From NCBI GenBank assembly GCA_019454045.1, contig SKCR01018442.1:483395-547394 (forward strand): DNA of 64,000 nucleotides, read 5' to 3'. The notes beneath the pieces are model-generated. The model did not search any database, was not told the origin of the DNA, and saw only the letters and a program-made list of their open reading frames with translations. Numbering within the stretch: the stretch's first letter is position 1; each line of letters starts with the position of its first letter. The DNA comes from Zanthoxylum bungeanum (taxonomy: Eukaryota; Streptophyta; Magnoliopsida; Sapindales; Rutaceae). A program made the translations under genes and the position numbers. Below, in pieces: positions 21,074 through 31,940 of the stretch.

Positions 21074-22372
21074 ATGTTACATACATCTCATGCACCCCAT
21101 GCATACATACATCATGCTAACCCTTGTGTTCTAAAAGCCATCATAGACTCCCGTTGGGTTATGGAAGAGGGAAGACTCACCAAAAGACCGACGGTAACAG
21201 ATATGAGTACATCCGATAATGAGGTATCCCGGATAGATCAGTTGGAAAGCGGTTTAGCCAAGATTACCGAACAGTTGCAAGCCCTGACTACTGCCATGAT
21301 AAATATGGCTGTGCCCCGTGCTGGGGGAAACTCTGAGAATGTAAGACGTGAGGAGACTCCGAATGGGTTGGGGGATGACATCCCCGTTTTTGATGATGAT
21401 ATGGCTGATTATGCCACTGGGAGAACAGTTGGGTCTCAGACAGAATTGCAGAAACTCCGCGACCAGGTAGAGTCTGTTACCCGTAAGATGAAGGGTAAGG
21501 ATGAAGACTTACTAGACTATGAGGCGATGACCTTTGAGGAACAGTTGCCTGCTCAGTTCAGAATGCCCGACATGACCAAGTTTAATGGGAATGGAGACCC
21601 GAGAGTCCATCTGCAGCAATATGTCACAGTCATGAGCTCAGTGGGCCTATCACAGCGCCAAGTCCAAAAGATGTTTGGGATGTCACTCGATGGGGCACCT
21701 GTGGTTTGGTATCATAGCCTTGAGAAGAAGGTTAAGGAAGATTGGAGGGAACTAGTTGATGCTTTTCTGAAGCAGTATGTTACAGACTTAGAGATTGACT
21801 TGTCACTCCGTGATTTGGAGAACACTAAGCAGAAGCCGGAAGAAAGCTTCAAGGAGTATATAGACCGCTGGAGAAGCCAGCTTCTGAAGATGCAGACTCG
21901 GCCCTCTGAGAAAGACCAGATTAAAATGATCATTAAGGGCACCAAGCCCTCAATCTATGGCAAGTTGAGGAGGATGACTTCAATGATTACAGATTTCCGA
22001 CAGCTGAGGGAAACTATCATGGAAGAAGAGGAGGCCGAGAACCGAAAGTTTTATGGCCATAATAAGAGGAATTTTGGGGGGCATTCTGAGACAATGCCCA
22101 CTACCACCGAGGTTGCCGCCATTAGAAATAGGCGATTTTCCAACTTTGGCAGGCCTCTATCGAAGGTGTTCGAAAAGTTGAAGATGCAAGGACTTCTGAA
22201 ACCCTTGGAACCTAAACCACTTCCAAGCCTTGTACCCCACTACCTTGACTTAAACTTATTCTGTTACTTCCACCAACAAAAAGGTCACGAAACTGACAAC
22301 TGCCCCCGCCTTAGGCATGAGATCCAAGACCTGATTAACACCCACAAAATACCTGACCTAGAAAGAGAGTAA
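21074..22372 (+). CDS. Intact gag of Tat-like element B
   Basis: An uninterrupted 432-codon frame; the likely functional start is ATG 21,161 (MEEGRLTKRPTV) or 21,203, because the upstream part matches leader sequence of element A. Residues about 165-310 form the gag core (FRMPDMTKFNGNGDPRVHLQ, GAPVVWYHSLEKKVKEDW, ESFKEYIDRWRSQLLKM). Near the C-terminus there is a C-x2-H-x4-H-x4-C zinc motif (C397, H400, H405, C410 in CYFHQQKGHETDNC), characteristic of Tat/Ogre gag. A coiled-coil-like stretch (ESGLAKITEQLQALTTAM) lies near residue 60. It should form particles that package element RNA. No protease or RT follows. This is the best-preserved gene in the window. Confidence 0.88.
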   Translation: MLHTSHAPHAYIHHANPCVLKAIIDSRWVMEEGRLTKRPTVTDMSTSDNEVSRIDQLESGLAKITEQLQALTTAMINMAVPRAGGNSENVRREETPNGLGDDIPVFDDDMADYATGRTVGSQTELQKLRDQVESVTRKMKGKDEDLLDYEAMTFEEQLPAQFRMPDMTKFNGNGDPRVHLQQYVTVMSSVGLSQRQVQKMFGMSLDGAPVVWYHSLEKKVKEDWRELVDAFLKQYVTDLEIDLSLRDLENTKQKPEESFKEYIDRWRSQLLKMQTRPSEKDQIKMIIKGTKPSIYGKLRRMTSMITDFRQLRETIMEEEEAENRKFYGHNKRNFGGHSETMPTTTEVAAIRNRRFSNFGRPLSKVFEKLKMQGLLKPLEPKPLPSLVPHYLDLNLFCYFHQQKGHETDNCPRLRHEIQDLINTHKIPDLERE

Positions 22373-22740
22373 CCCAGCACACACAAGAATCCGCTACCAA
22401 ATTACCACTCCGTCCCACCACCATGATCAACTTTGGCTTGCCTGAAACCTTTGTCCTCCAAACCCTCAACCACCAAGCTTCTCACATGGGGATAAGGGAT
22501 GACAATGATGAAGAACCATAGGCCAAGGAAGAAGGCAGTTCTGTTTTCCCCTAGTTCATTTGATCTTGCATTTCTGATAAAGACATTGATTTTGTTTGAT
22601 GTTCGGACCTTTTCTCAACAATAATAAAGAAGTTCATTTCGCTTACTTACCTGAATCTCCCCTTCTCAACCTGCAACATGAGTATATTTGACAAAAGCAT
22701 TCAACCCTAGTATTATGATATTCAGCGACACTCAGAACAC
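22373..22740 (+). pseudogene. Gag-pol junction remnant after gag of B
   Basis: After the gag stop, coding-like traces continue in shifted frames (NPLPNYHSVPPPMINFGLPE, ASHMGIRDDNDEE), as in the gag-protease linker of Tat elements. An internal deletion then removes protease, RT, RNase H and integrase. Confidence 0.55.
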
Positions 22741-22871
22741 GAGAAGCAAGTAGAAGAGACAGGATAGCCATTCAGAAATTGGGGAACAGGGCTGTGAAAT
22801 TGTCAGATCTAGAAGAGAATGAGTTCACCGAGCTGATCGACGTAGACAGATTGAAACAGTACTTTGCTTGA
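22741..22871 (+). pseudogene. C-terminal remnant of Tat pol in B
   Basis: Short frame RAVKLSDLEENEFTELIDVD followed by RLKQYFA and stop TGA (22,869-22,871). An ending of the form F-T-x-L-I/V-x-x-D-x-L-K-x-Y resembles the last residues of Tat-lineage polyproteins. It marks where pol ended before the internal deletion. Its neighbour sequence (CAATCACCAGAG) is matched in element A near 31,160. Confidence 0.5.
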
Positions 22872-23077
22872 GAAAGAAAAGACCGAGCAATCACCAGAGG
22901 AATTGGCAGAAAACCTAACCCAACGGAGTAGGAACTTCATTCATGCATGCATGCATACACATAACGTATTTTGTCATTCTTTTTGTGTTGGTTTTGTCTT
23001 GTAAATCACAGGTTTCAACAAAAGAAAAAAAAAGCGTCAAATGCAAGTCAACCAAAAGCAGCGACAGTACAGTATCA

Positions 23078-23520
23078 GTTAGGGGCGAGGCCCATATCCG
23101 TATCAGTCTGAGGGCGAGGCCCATATCAGTATCAGTTTTGGGCGAGGCCCTTATCAGTATCAGTTTGGGGCGAGGCCCACATCAGAATCATTCTGGGGGC
23201 GAGGCCCATATCAGTATCAGTTAGGGTCGAGGCCCACATCAGTATCGGTTTTGAGGATGAGTCTCAGGGTTGAGGCCCACATCAGCATCACTATCAGTTT
23301 AGCCAGGAATGGCACTCCAAGAATGGAAACACAGTTCGAGAATGAACAAGCCGGGAATGGCACTCCAACAATGAATCCTAGGGCCGAGGCCCACATCATC
23401 AAAGTTTGAAATGAATCCAGGAACGAATCCGGGAATGAATCCTAGGGCCGATGCCCACGTCGTCAGAGTTATGGAATGAATCCAGGAATGAATCCTAGGG
23501 CCGAGGCCCACACCATCAGA
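23078..23520 (+). repeat. GGGCGAGGCCCA minisatellites in the 3' region of B
   Basis: About six units of roughly 30 bp with the core GGGCGAGGCCCATATCAG (23,078-23,290), then three units of about 70 bp with GAATCCTAGGGCCGAGGCCC (23,325-23,520). Confidence 0.88.
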
Positions 23521-23990
23521 ATTTGGAAGGAATCCGAAAATGAATCTCAGTTTTGGAATGAATCCGAGAACGAATCTCAGTTTTCGAATGAATCCGAGAA
23601 CGAATCTCAGTTTGGGAATGAATCCGAGAATGAATCTCAATTTTGGAATGAATCCAAGAACGAATCTCAGTTTTGGAATGAATCCGAGAATGAATCTCAA
23701 TTTTGGAATGAATCCGAGAACGAATCTCAGTTTTGGAATGAATCCGAGAACGAATCTCAGTTTGGGAATGAATCCGAGAACGAATCTCAGTTTTGGAATG
23801 AATCCGAGAACGAATCTTAGTTTGGGAATGAATCCGAGAATGAATCTTAGTTTTGGAATGAATCCGAGAATGAATCTCAGTTTTGGAATGAATCCGAGAA
23901 CGAATCTCAGTTTTGGAATGAATCCGAGAAAAAATCTTAGTTTTGGAACGAATCCAAGAATAAATCTCAGTTTTGGAATAAATCCTAGGG
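23521..23990 (+). repeat. 30-bp minisatellite, 15 full units, in B
   Basis: Fifteen units of exactly 30 bp from 23,521 to 23,970 plus a partial one, core GGAATGAATCCGAGAA followed by CGAATCTCAG. No indels. Because 30 is a multiple of three and the unit lacks stops in most frames, long spurious open frames arise on both strands (up to 235 codons). They are not genes. Confidence 0.95.
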
Positions 23991-24165
23991 CCAAGGCCCA
24001 AGTCACTTGCAGTTATGAGGATACGTCCCAGGATCGAGGTCCACTGCATCATCAGCTCAGCGGAGCAGCAGGCAAGTCAGGTGGCTGCTGGCGAGCCAGG
24101 TAAGTAAAAATACATTGCATAACTTTGATAGGATTGTTCTTATCACACACTGCACAAGTCCCATC

Positions 24166-24179
24166 AAAGTGGGGGCGAC
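24166..24179 (+). promoter_or_regulatory. Polypurine tract of B
   Basis: AAAGTGGGGGCGAC directly before the 3' LTR; the same sequence precedes the 3' LTR of A (31,927-31,940). It primes plus-strand DNA synthesis. Confidence 0.85.
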
Positions 24180-26674
24180 TGTAGGCATTGCATTTTTGCA
24201 TGTGAAACCCGATGATGAGTCTCAGTTGGAGGCACTACCTTTTTAGCTAAGGATATTGCGGGAAACGGAGGTCGGAAGGGAAAATTCAGAATAAGTACGT
24301 CATCTAGTTCATTTCACAAGTTCACTGTCTTCGTTAGTGCTGCGTTCGTTACTTCGTTCGAACGTCAGGCAGATTGCGGACGTTCGTGCCGCGTTCGAAT
24401 TGGCGTTCGAACGGAGTCGGTATTTCTGATTTTGCTGCTAGCCTCGCACCCCAGCCCAATTAGCCCCCCAAAGCCCATAAAACACATCCCAATTTAATTA
24501 AATTAAACATTAAATATTAATAAAATATTTAAACCATTTACCAATTAAATAAAACATAAAATATAATCATACCTAATAAGATAAATCAAATATATTAACT
24601 TCCTAACTAAATAAATCATATACTAAATAAAAAAGATGTCATGCCTAATTAAAATCAATCATAACAAATTAAGATATTGACTTCCTATCCTAGCCAAGAT
24701 TTGTCCCCCATAATCTTTGACTTTCCTTGCTCAACACCAAATCATATCTCTCTTTAATGCCAAAATCCCTTCTTTGTGAGACAAGGTGAAACCCTAACCC
24801 TTCTCTATATAAACAACCCCTAACCTAGCCACCCCTCTCTCGAAATCTCTCTAGCTCATTCACACAAAAAAAAAACTCCTCTAGCTCATACACTACTCAC
24901 ACGCAAGTCACAGCAAGAAACCTTAAGACATCACAAGCCAATCACAAGAAAGATAGCAAATCATTCCCTTCATCCTTACCCTCACATCATTGAAAATACA
25001 GTAGCCATTCACGCCCCCCCTACAACCACCAAAACAACCCCTAATCACCACCAAAAACCATCCTCATAAACCTCCACACATCACCGAAAATCACACCAAA
25101 CACAGCAGCCCAAAATCACCTTAAAATAGTGGTAAATTACGTCAAAAACAGTAGCATAAAACACCAAAAATAGTCCACTAAACAGTAAGCAGAATTACAG
25201 AGGAAGCGGCAGCGAAACCACAATGAAACAGCAGCAAAACGGAGTCGAAACAGTAGCTTGAGTGGCCGAACAGCGAAGGAAAAGGCAAACCAGTGAACCA
25301 GAAAAGTTGCGGAGCTTTACCCCTTCAGATCTGCGTAAAACGCGAGTCCGAGAGACGGCTTAAAAGGTTAGACCTGAGGGTACTTCCCATACTTATCTTC
25401 ATTTGATTCTTGTTATTTATTTTGACTGTATCTTAATTCTTTGTTGAGTATTTTTGTATATGATGTGTGTTGTGGGTATTGGATGAATGGAAGAGTGTCG
25501 TCTCTTGTGGTATATAGGATGGAAACCCAGACGTAATTTCCATAGCCGAATCCGAATGGACGGTAGTGCGGTCTGTACTTGGGATACAACTCCACGTACC
25601 ACTTGAGTAAACGGTACCTTCTTTTGTTTTATGTTGGATTGATTTATCTATTTTTCGTCAGTTGAATTATGCATGTTTCTTATTTATGCATGACTCAATC
25701 GAGCGCATGGGCTTAGTAAGTGGAATGAAAGATCCCCTAGGGGAGGGGTTAAAGCCCTTTACCACGATACTTTGCCGCGCAGGTTGATGTGTGTTCGGTT
25801 GGATGTAAGATGTGTTCAATCGGGCATACTTAGTTTGATACGATTGTCTTTATGTTTTTATGCATGACTCAATCGAGCGCATGAGCTTAGTAAGTGGAAT
25901 GAAAGATCCCCTATGGGGAGGGGTTAAAGCCCTTTACCACGATGCTTTTCCGCGTCGGTTGATGTGTGTTCGGTTGGATGTAAGATATGCCCAATCGGGC
26001 ATACTTAGTTTGATATGATTGTCTTTATGTTTGTATACATGATGCGATCGAACGCATGGGCTTAATAAGTGCGATGAGAGGTCCTCTAATTGAAGAGGTT
26101 AAAATCATTTACCTCGATGCTTCGCCGCGCCTCGCATTGTACTATTTGTCATTTATGCATTGCGTCCCATTTCATGCATCAGGTATGTTCCCGTTCGAAC
26201 GCGTTTACGAACGCAACTCGAACGCGCATGTATTTTTCCTTATCACGCATCAGGTCTTATTTCTGTTCGAATGCGTTCATGAACGCCATACGAACGTGAG
26301 CATTCTGTTTCATTTCTGTTCGAACGCGTTCACAAACGCCACACGAACGTGAGTATTCTGTTTCATTTCCGTTCGAACGCGTTCACAAACGCCATACGAA
26401 CGTGAGCATTCTCTTTCATTTCCGTTCGAACGCGTTTACGAACGCTACTCGAACGAGAACCTTCTGTTTACCGTTCGAACGCGTATACGAACGCTTCACG
26501 AACGCACACGGTAAATAGATCCTCTTGCATCACATTACGACATGGCCATCTTAGCATATAGTTACCCTTTTTTTTACGTTATGCATTTGTATTACCTCGT
26601 TAGTTGTCTATTTCTGTTATGCGCTTAAATGTCTTTTCTTAATATGCATGCTAGTAAGAATGCTATTTGTTTGC
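24180..26674 (+). repeat. 3' LTR of B, truncated
   Basis: Matches the 5' LTR from its start to the equivalent of base 19,579; the last 444 bp are missing. The break falls exactly at the outer edge of the element, where LTR C resumes after a partial target duplication, so a deletion removed the LTR end and two target bases. Confidence 0.9.
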
Positions 26675-28380
26675 AGCCTTTTGGCCTTTTCTTCCCTCAA
26701 ATGGAAAACCTTTAGACCAACATACTAAGCCCATGCGCACTATATCATCAATACAAATAAATAATCGTACGAAAATTAAATGACGGAATATAAAATGCGG
26801 ATAATAAACAAACAAGATAAAATATATCGAAATATGTGCCGTTTGCCCAAGTGGTATGTGGAGTTGTATCCCAAGTACAGACCGCACTACCGTCCATTCG
26901 GATTCGGCTACGAAATTTACGTCTGGGTTTCCATCCTATATACCACAAGAGACGACACATTTTTCATTCATTCAAGGGCCCCAACACACATCAATCAACG
27001 ACTCATCGCGAAGAAAATTCAATAAACAATTAAAATATAAATGAAAACTAAATAAGGAAAAGTGCCATCAGGTCTAACCTTTTATGTCGACTCTCGGAAG
27101 CACCGTACACGATCGTCGGAAGGGTGATGCTCCGCAACTCCTCCGGTTCACTGGTTCACTTCTTTCCTCATTATTTTCACTGCTCGAGCTACTGTTTTCA
27201 CTCCGTTTTGCTGCTGTTTTTACTGTATTTTCTTGTCACTGTTTTGGTGTATTAATGGACTATTTTGGAGTTAATTCGGGGACTATTTTGGACTGTTTTG
27301 GGGCTATTTCGGGGACTGTTTTGGGGTGTAATTTGGAGTCGGTTCTAGTCAGTGGAGGTATGTTTACGTGGCTGGTATGAAGGATTATTTGTTTGGTTTT
27401 GATTTGGCCGAGAGTTGAGTGAGTGGAGGGCATGTGCTGAGCATGTTTTGGCGTGGTTGATTGAGGTATTTTCTGGGCAGTTCTTATGCAGTTTTTTGTG
27501 GTATTTCCAGGGATTTTATGGGGCAGTTTGGTGCGTGGAAGAAGGGGTGGTGAGGGCTGTTTGGTGCGTGGAAGGAGGGGGGTTGTGAGGGCTGTTTGGC
27601 TTGAATAAAGGCTGCTGTTATGATGGGGGTTTACGTGAAGGTCAGGGGCTGCTGCTGTGTGAGGCCTTTGCTTGAATGTATGTCAATGTGTGAGTGGGAT
27701 TTTTTTACGTGAGATTAAGGGTTGTTTGAAGGTGTTTGGTCTAAGGCAGTGTGGGGCGTTGAAGGTGGCTGTTTGTGAGGGCTGTGGGGGTAGTGTTTTA
27801 GACGTTGAAGGTGGCTTGTGAGGGCAGTGTTTAGTGGCTATAAAGGCTATTGATGCGTGACTAAAGGGTGCTAGAGAGAGGGCTTTAGCGTGAAGGGAGA
27901 AAGAGCATATTTCACGTGAGGATCTGTGGAGCTATAAGAAGTTGATGATGATTATAGGGGCTGCCAAGTGGTTTGTTTAGGGTTGAGAGTGAGGTGCAGT
28001 TGGTGAAGAGGGGGGTTGTGGTGTTGTTGTAGGCGTGAGATCAGAGAGAGAAGGAGTGTCGTGAGAGTCTAGGGTTTCATTATGTTTTATCTTTGTTTCT
28101 TGGCCGTGTGGTGTAAGGGGCGTGGTCTCATTTAGGGTTTAGTTTTCTGTTATATTTTATAGTTACAAGCTAGGGTTAAGGTTATGCATGGGTTTTTAAA
28201 CAATGAAACAAATCAATTATTTCATGTGTGTATTTAATTTAATTATTAAAGGAAAGGAAATTTTTATTTTGGTGGGTGATTTCTTTAAATTAGGTGAGTG
28301 ATTTATTTAATTTAGGAATTTAATTTAATTAGATTTTAATTGGGTTTAATTTCAATTTAATTGATTTTAATTACTTTTAT
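26675..28380 (-). repeat. LTR C (minus strand), continuing after B
   Basis: Inverted LTR sequence with the conserved 110-bp block (26,846-26,956) and the GTTCGAACG-free upstream part. It ends near 28,380 in AT-rich sequence equivalent to the first third of the LTR; the true LTR start is missing. Confidence 0.8.
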
Positions 28381-28770
28381 TAAGGCCGCACTCACCCCTC
28401 GCAAGGAAGACCTCAAACCATTGGGTTCGGAATGGTCCCTTACTTATGCCACTTGTAATGATGTGATTTGGGCAATAATTTAATCGAATCTAGCAACATA
28501 CATTCCCAAGGGTATTCTATTTCTAAGCTCACATGCGTAATTACAAGGCTCATATCTAAGTTTGCATATAACCTATGTCCGAATTTGCATGCATAAAGGT
28601 AAATTGAAATACCGACAAACACATAATTTCACAAACGCATTACATTGATGATCAGGGAAACGCAAATGGACAATGATTGTACAAGCATGCATATTAAAGA
28701 GAGGTGATTAAACACATGGTGTAAAGAGATAATTAAAGAGGTAATTGAACATTAAAATGAACGTGCAAGT
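28381..28770 (-). repeat. Second minus-strand LTR fragment next to C
   Basis: GGCCGCACTCACCCCTCGCA at 28,384 is the inverted LTR 3' region again, starting about 120 bp inside the LTR end. It is probably the 5' LTR of C, fused to the C 3' LTR by a deletion of C's interior; the remainder of A's 5' LTR and A's PBS were also lost here. Confidence 0.6.
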
Positions 28771-31386
28771 GGGTTAGGACCAAGGGGTTAATAAAACTTT
28801 CCAAACTAAAGTTGATTTAACTAAAGGTATTATTAGAGTTAGATAATGATTTGGTGTCTTCCTTCACTCACTACCTTTTTATAGCCAAAAGGAAAAGCTG
28901 TGAAGACATCTAGATAATCATTTACTCAAAGCTTACCTTAAGGAACATTAAAGTGATGGACTAATTTGGAGGTTCTATTGTTTATTCCTGTCACCAATGC
29001 GATAAGAGCCTAAGAGGTAAGGGTATTTAAGAGAGTTCGCTCCACCCTCTCTCTGGGGATTTTCAATAGAGGAATACATTTGACAGTTATTCATGCATCG
29101 TTAAGTCATTTTTGCTCGAAGCGGCGGATCGTTATATGGTATCATCACTCGTTGGCACGTACCTTAGGGTATAAAAAAGGTGCACTCACTTGGTCGCTCG
29201 AACCCTTGAGTGGGGAGATCTAGTTGTGGGAAACCATTTCGCCGGCGGGAGCCTTTATCAATACTCCCATAAAAATGCATGAGAACCATAGTTATATGAC
29301 ATATATAAGCCACCCTTTGTGCTTGTGTTTGGGACCATCATCATTTGGATTCATTTGGACTTCTTGTCATGAGATGTGAACTTTTGGGCCATTTAAACTG
29401 GGATGAGTTTGTGTCTTATGACGATTGGGCCGAAAGCTTCTAAAATACCGATGAGCCGCTTTGTGTTTGGGCCCCTTATCATTTGAGGTTGTTTAGCCCT
29501 GTTATTGCAAAAGTGTAAACCTGTTGGGCCTTTTTCAACTGGGACAAGTTTACACCTCGCAATAACATGATTGAATGCTTTGAAATGATAATGGGCCAAC
29601 TTGTATGAAAACCTTGATGGACTTAGAAAATCCAATCATGATATAAATATGCTAGAAGCATGAGTCCGATATCCACATTGGCTTTCATCCAGGAAGGATA
29701 TGCCTTGTTACGGCATATTTATACCTCCAAGTTCATCCCCATGACCACGGTTACTCAAAGCCCAATTCGTCGTTTCTAGACAATGGCATGATCCCATAAT
29801 AGGCTTAGTCCACGTTGTAAATGGGCGGTTTTTGTCTTTTAACGATGGAAAGGGACAGAAGCGACCAAAGTTCACCCCGTAGCATAGGAGAGAACGATTT
29901 TGTGTACCCTACATTGGTGCATAAAATAAGCCATACCTAGGACAGAAATGGACTTACCACGAGTGTGGGAGATATAAGGTCGGAAGGATATATGTTGTTT
30001 TGATAACCACTTGCATCTCATGCATCTCATGAATACACGCATCATGTTAACCCTTGTGTCTTAAAAGCCATCATAGATATCTGTTGGGTTAGAAAAAGAA
30101 GACTTGTCAAGAAGAGTTTAGCAAACATGGATATCGGGGAAAAGGAAACCGAGGAACAAAAAAATTTACGGCAAGAATAATAAGACCATTGGGAGGGGCT
30201 TCAGTAAAAAAAAAAAAAAAAAGAGAGAAAAAAAATGAAAAAGGAAAAAAAAATAGAGAGAAAACAATTGTCTGTTCTTAGTCCTAATAGTTAGACATAA
30301 GTCCGATGATGAAATGGTTTGCTTTAGGGTGAAATCTTAGAAACGATAAACTATTGACGTGTTTTTTATCTGATACTTTTAGTAATTGATCTATGTTAGA
30401 CTCGTAAGCACTTATTTATAGGTTCTTAGCAGTGAAAACCTGAGTAGTTGGCAAGGTGACTAGTTGAAGAAATTGTAGGTCGATGAATGACCGTTCGCCT
30501 AAATGCATATCCTGATTTTCTTGTGTTATGATGTGTGGTATGGTTGAAAATAAAAGAAAAAGTCTCTAAAGAAAAGAATTGAACCACTTATAATCAATAA
30601 GCGTGAAGCTACCCATGGGCGAGTATTAGGACCACCATGAGGAGAAATGTTACCTTAAAGGGCAGGTGTGTTGAAAAAAAAACAGAGACAAAAGAAAAGA
30701 AAAAGAAAACCATGCATATTGAGCACGGAAAAGCAATTGCAGAGTATAATTGAGACATCTAGGTTGGTTTGACCCATCGAACCCAATTTCCTAAAAAATC
30801 ATTGAGTCGGCTTACCTATGAATCAAGCTGTAAATGAACCTTTGCACACACACACTTTGAGTCTGGCTTAGATCATTTATTCAAATACTTGGATTTGAGT
30901 TGCATCGAGTGTTTTGAAGGTTCTTTGGTTTCATTACTAAGCATTATTTGAGGACAATGATATGTATAACTATTGGGACTATTTCGTAGCCTGTAATGGG
31001 GTATGTTGATACGGAATGCCACACCACGTAGTCTACATTGACCTAGTGCAAGCAGTAGAGAGCAGATTCCTAAACCAGGTCTGGGGGCGACTAGTCTATC
31101 ACCTCGCGAATAAGGGACATAATGGGATCTTGAGCCATGGGACCAAGAAAGAAAACTAGCAATCACCAGAGTAGAATTGGCAGGAGGAAACTATAAGCAG
31201 GCCCAGGGGGCAACCAAAGACCTTTATAGGCAAAGGGCACCTAAGAACACAAGGAAGGCCTAACCCATCGGAATAGGAAATACATCCATGCATACATGCA
31301 TATATGTCACATACATGCAATTTTTGTTTGGTGTTCGCAGGTTGTTTATTGAAAAAAAATAATTAAAACGGCAAAAGAGAGCAAGT
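28771..31386 (+). other. Internal non-coding region of LARD A
   Basis: Begins with the leader (TTTGGTGTCTTCCTTCACTC at 28,853, parallel to 20,162 in B) and two leader repeats. The gag start region is recognisable near 30,050-30,130, but the ATG is mutated and the frame ends in a purine-rich run (30,209-30,266). From there to 31,160 no coding sequence is visible. CAATCACCAGAG near 31,160 corresponds to sequence just after the pol end in B. Confidence 0.75.
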
Positions 31387-31775
31387 CAAGTAACGGTTCA
31401 AAAATTAGCACATCTCTCATCAAGTAACGGTTCAAAATGAGCCATCTCTCATCAAGTAAAAGTTCAAAAATGAGCCATCTCTCATCAAGTAACGGTTCAA
31501 AAATTGAACCATCTCTCATCAAGTAACGGTTCAAAAATGAACCATCTCTCATCAAGTAATGGTTCAAAAATGAGTCATCTCTCATCCAGTAACGGTTCAA
31601 AAATGAGCCATCTCTCGTCAAGTAACGGTTCAAAAATAAACCATCTCTCATCCAGTAACGGTTCAAAATGAATCATCTCTCATCAAGTAACGATTCAAAA
31701 ATGAACCATCTCAACTCAAGTAATGGTTCGGGAATGAACCATCTTTCATCAAGTAACGGTTCGGGAATGAACCAG
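31387..31775 (+). repeat. 33-bp minisatellite in A
   Basis: About twelve units of 32-34 bp, core CAAGTAACGGTTCAAAAATG then CCATCTCTCAT. Same position as the 30-bp minisatellite of B (between pol end and PPT) but unrelated in sequence. Confidence 0.93.
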
Positions 31776-31926
31776 GGGTCAAGCACCTCGTCATCAAATC
31801 AACTCAATTCGAAACATCTCGCGAAGCAGCAGGTAAGTACGACAGCCGAAAAACCAGGTAAGTAAGTAAAAATGCATGGATGACTTTGATAAAATTTTCA
31901 CTGTCACACACTGCACAAGTCCCATC

Positions 31927-31940
31927 AAAGTGGGGGCGAC
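31927..31940 (+). promoter_or_regulatory. Polypurine tract of A
   Basis: AAAGTGGGGGCGAC immediately before the 3' LTR; identical to that of B. Confidence 0.85.

Larger units (their letters stand above)
17088..26674 (+). mobile_element. Tat-like gag-only element B (TR-GAG type)
   Basis: 5' LTR 17,088-20,023, PBS, leader repeats, intact gag, a short remnant of the pol C-terminus, minisatellites, PPT (24,166-24,179) and a 3' LTR from 24,180 that is cut off at 26,674. It is inserted in LTR C: GTAGC precedes it (17,083-17,087), and AGC, the rest of that target duplication, follows it (26,675-26,677). Protease, RT, RNase H and integrase are absent. A gag-only element must depend on enzymes from an autonomous relative. 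Confidence 0.87.

Noticed and set aside
23299..24006. 235-codon minus-strand open frame and three overlapping frames
   Set aside because: They arise from a 30-bp tandem repeat without stops and have no start context or domain.
31346..31865. Frames with repeated NRYLMRDGSFL or MNHLSSSNGSG peptides
   Set aside because: Products of the 33-bp minisatellite of element A.
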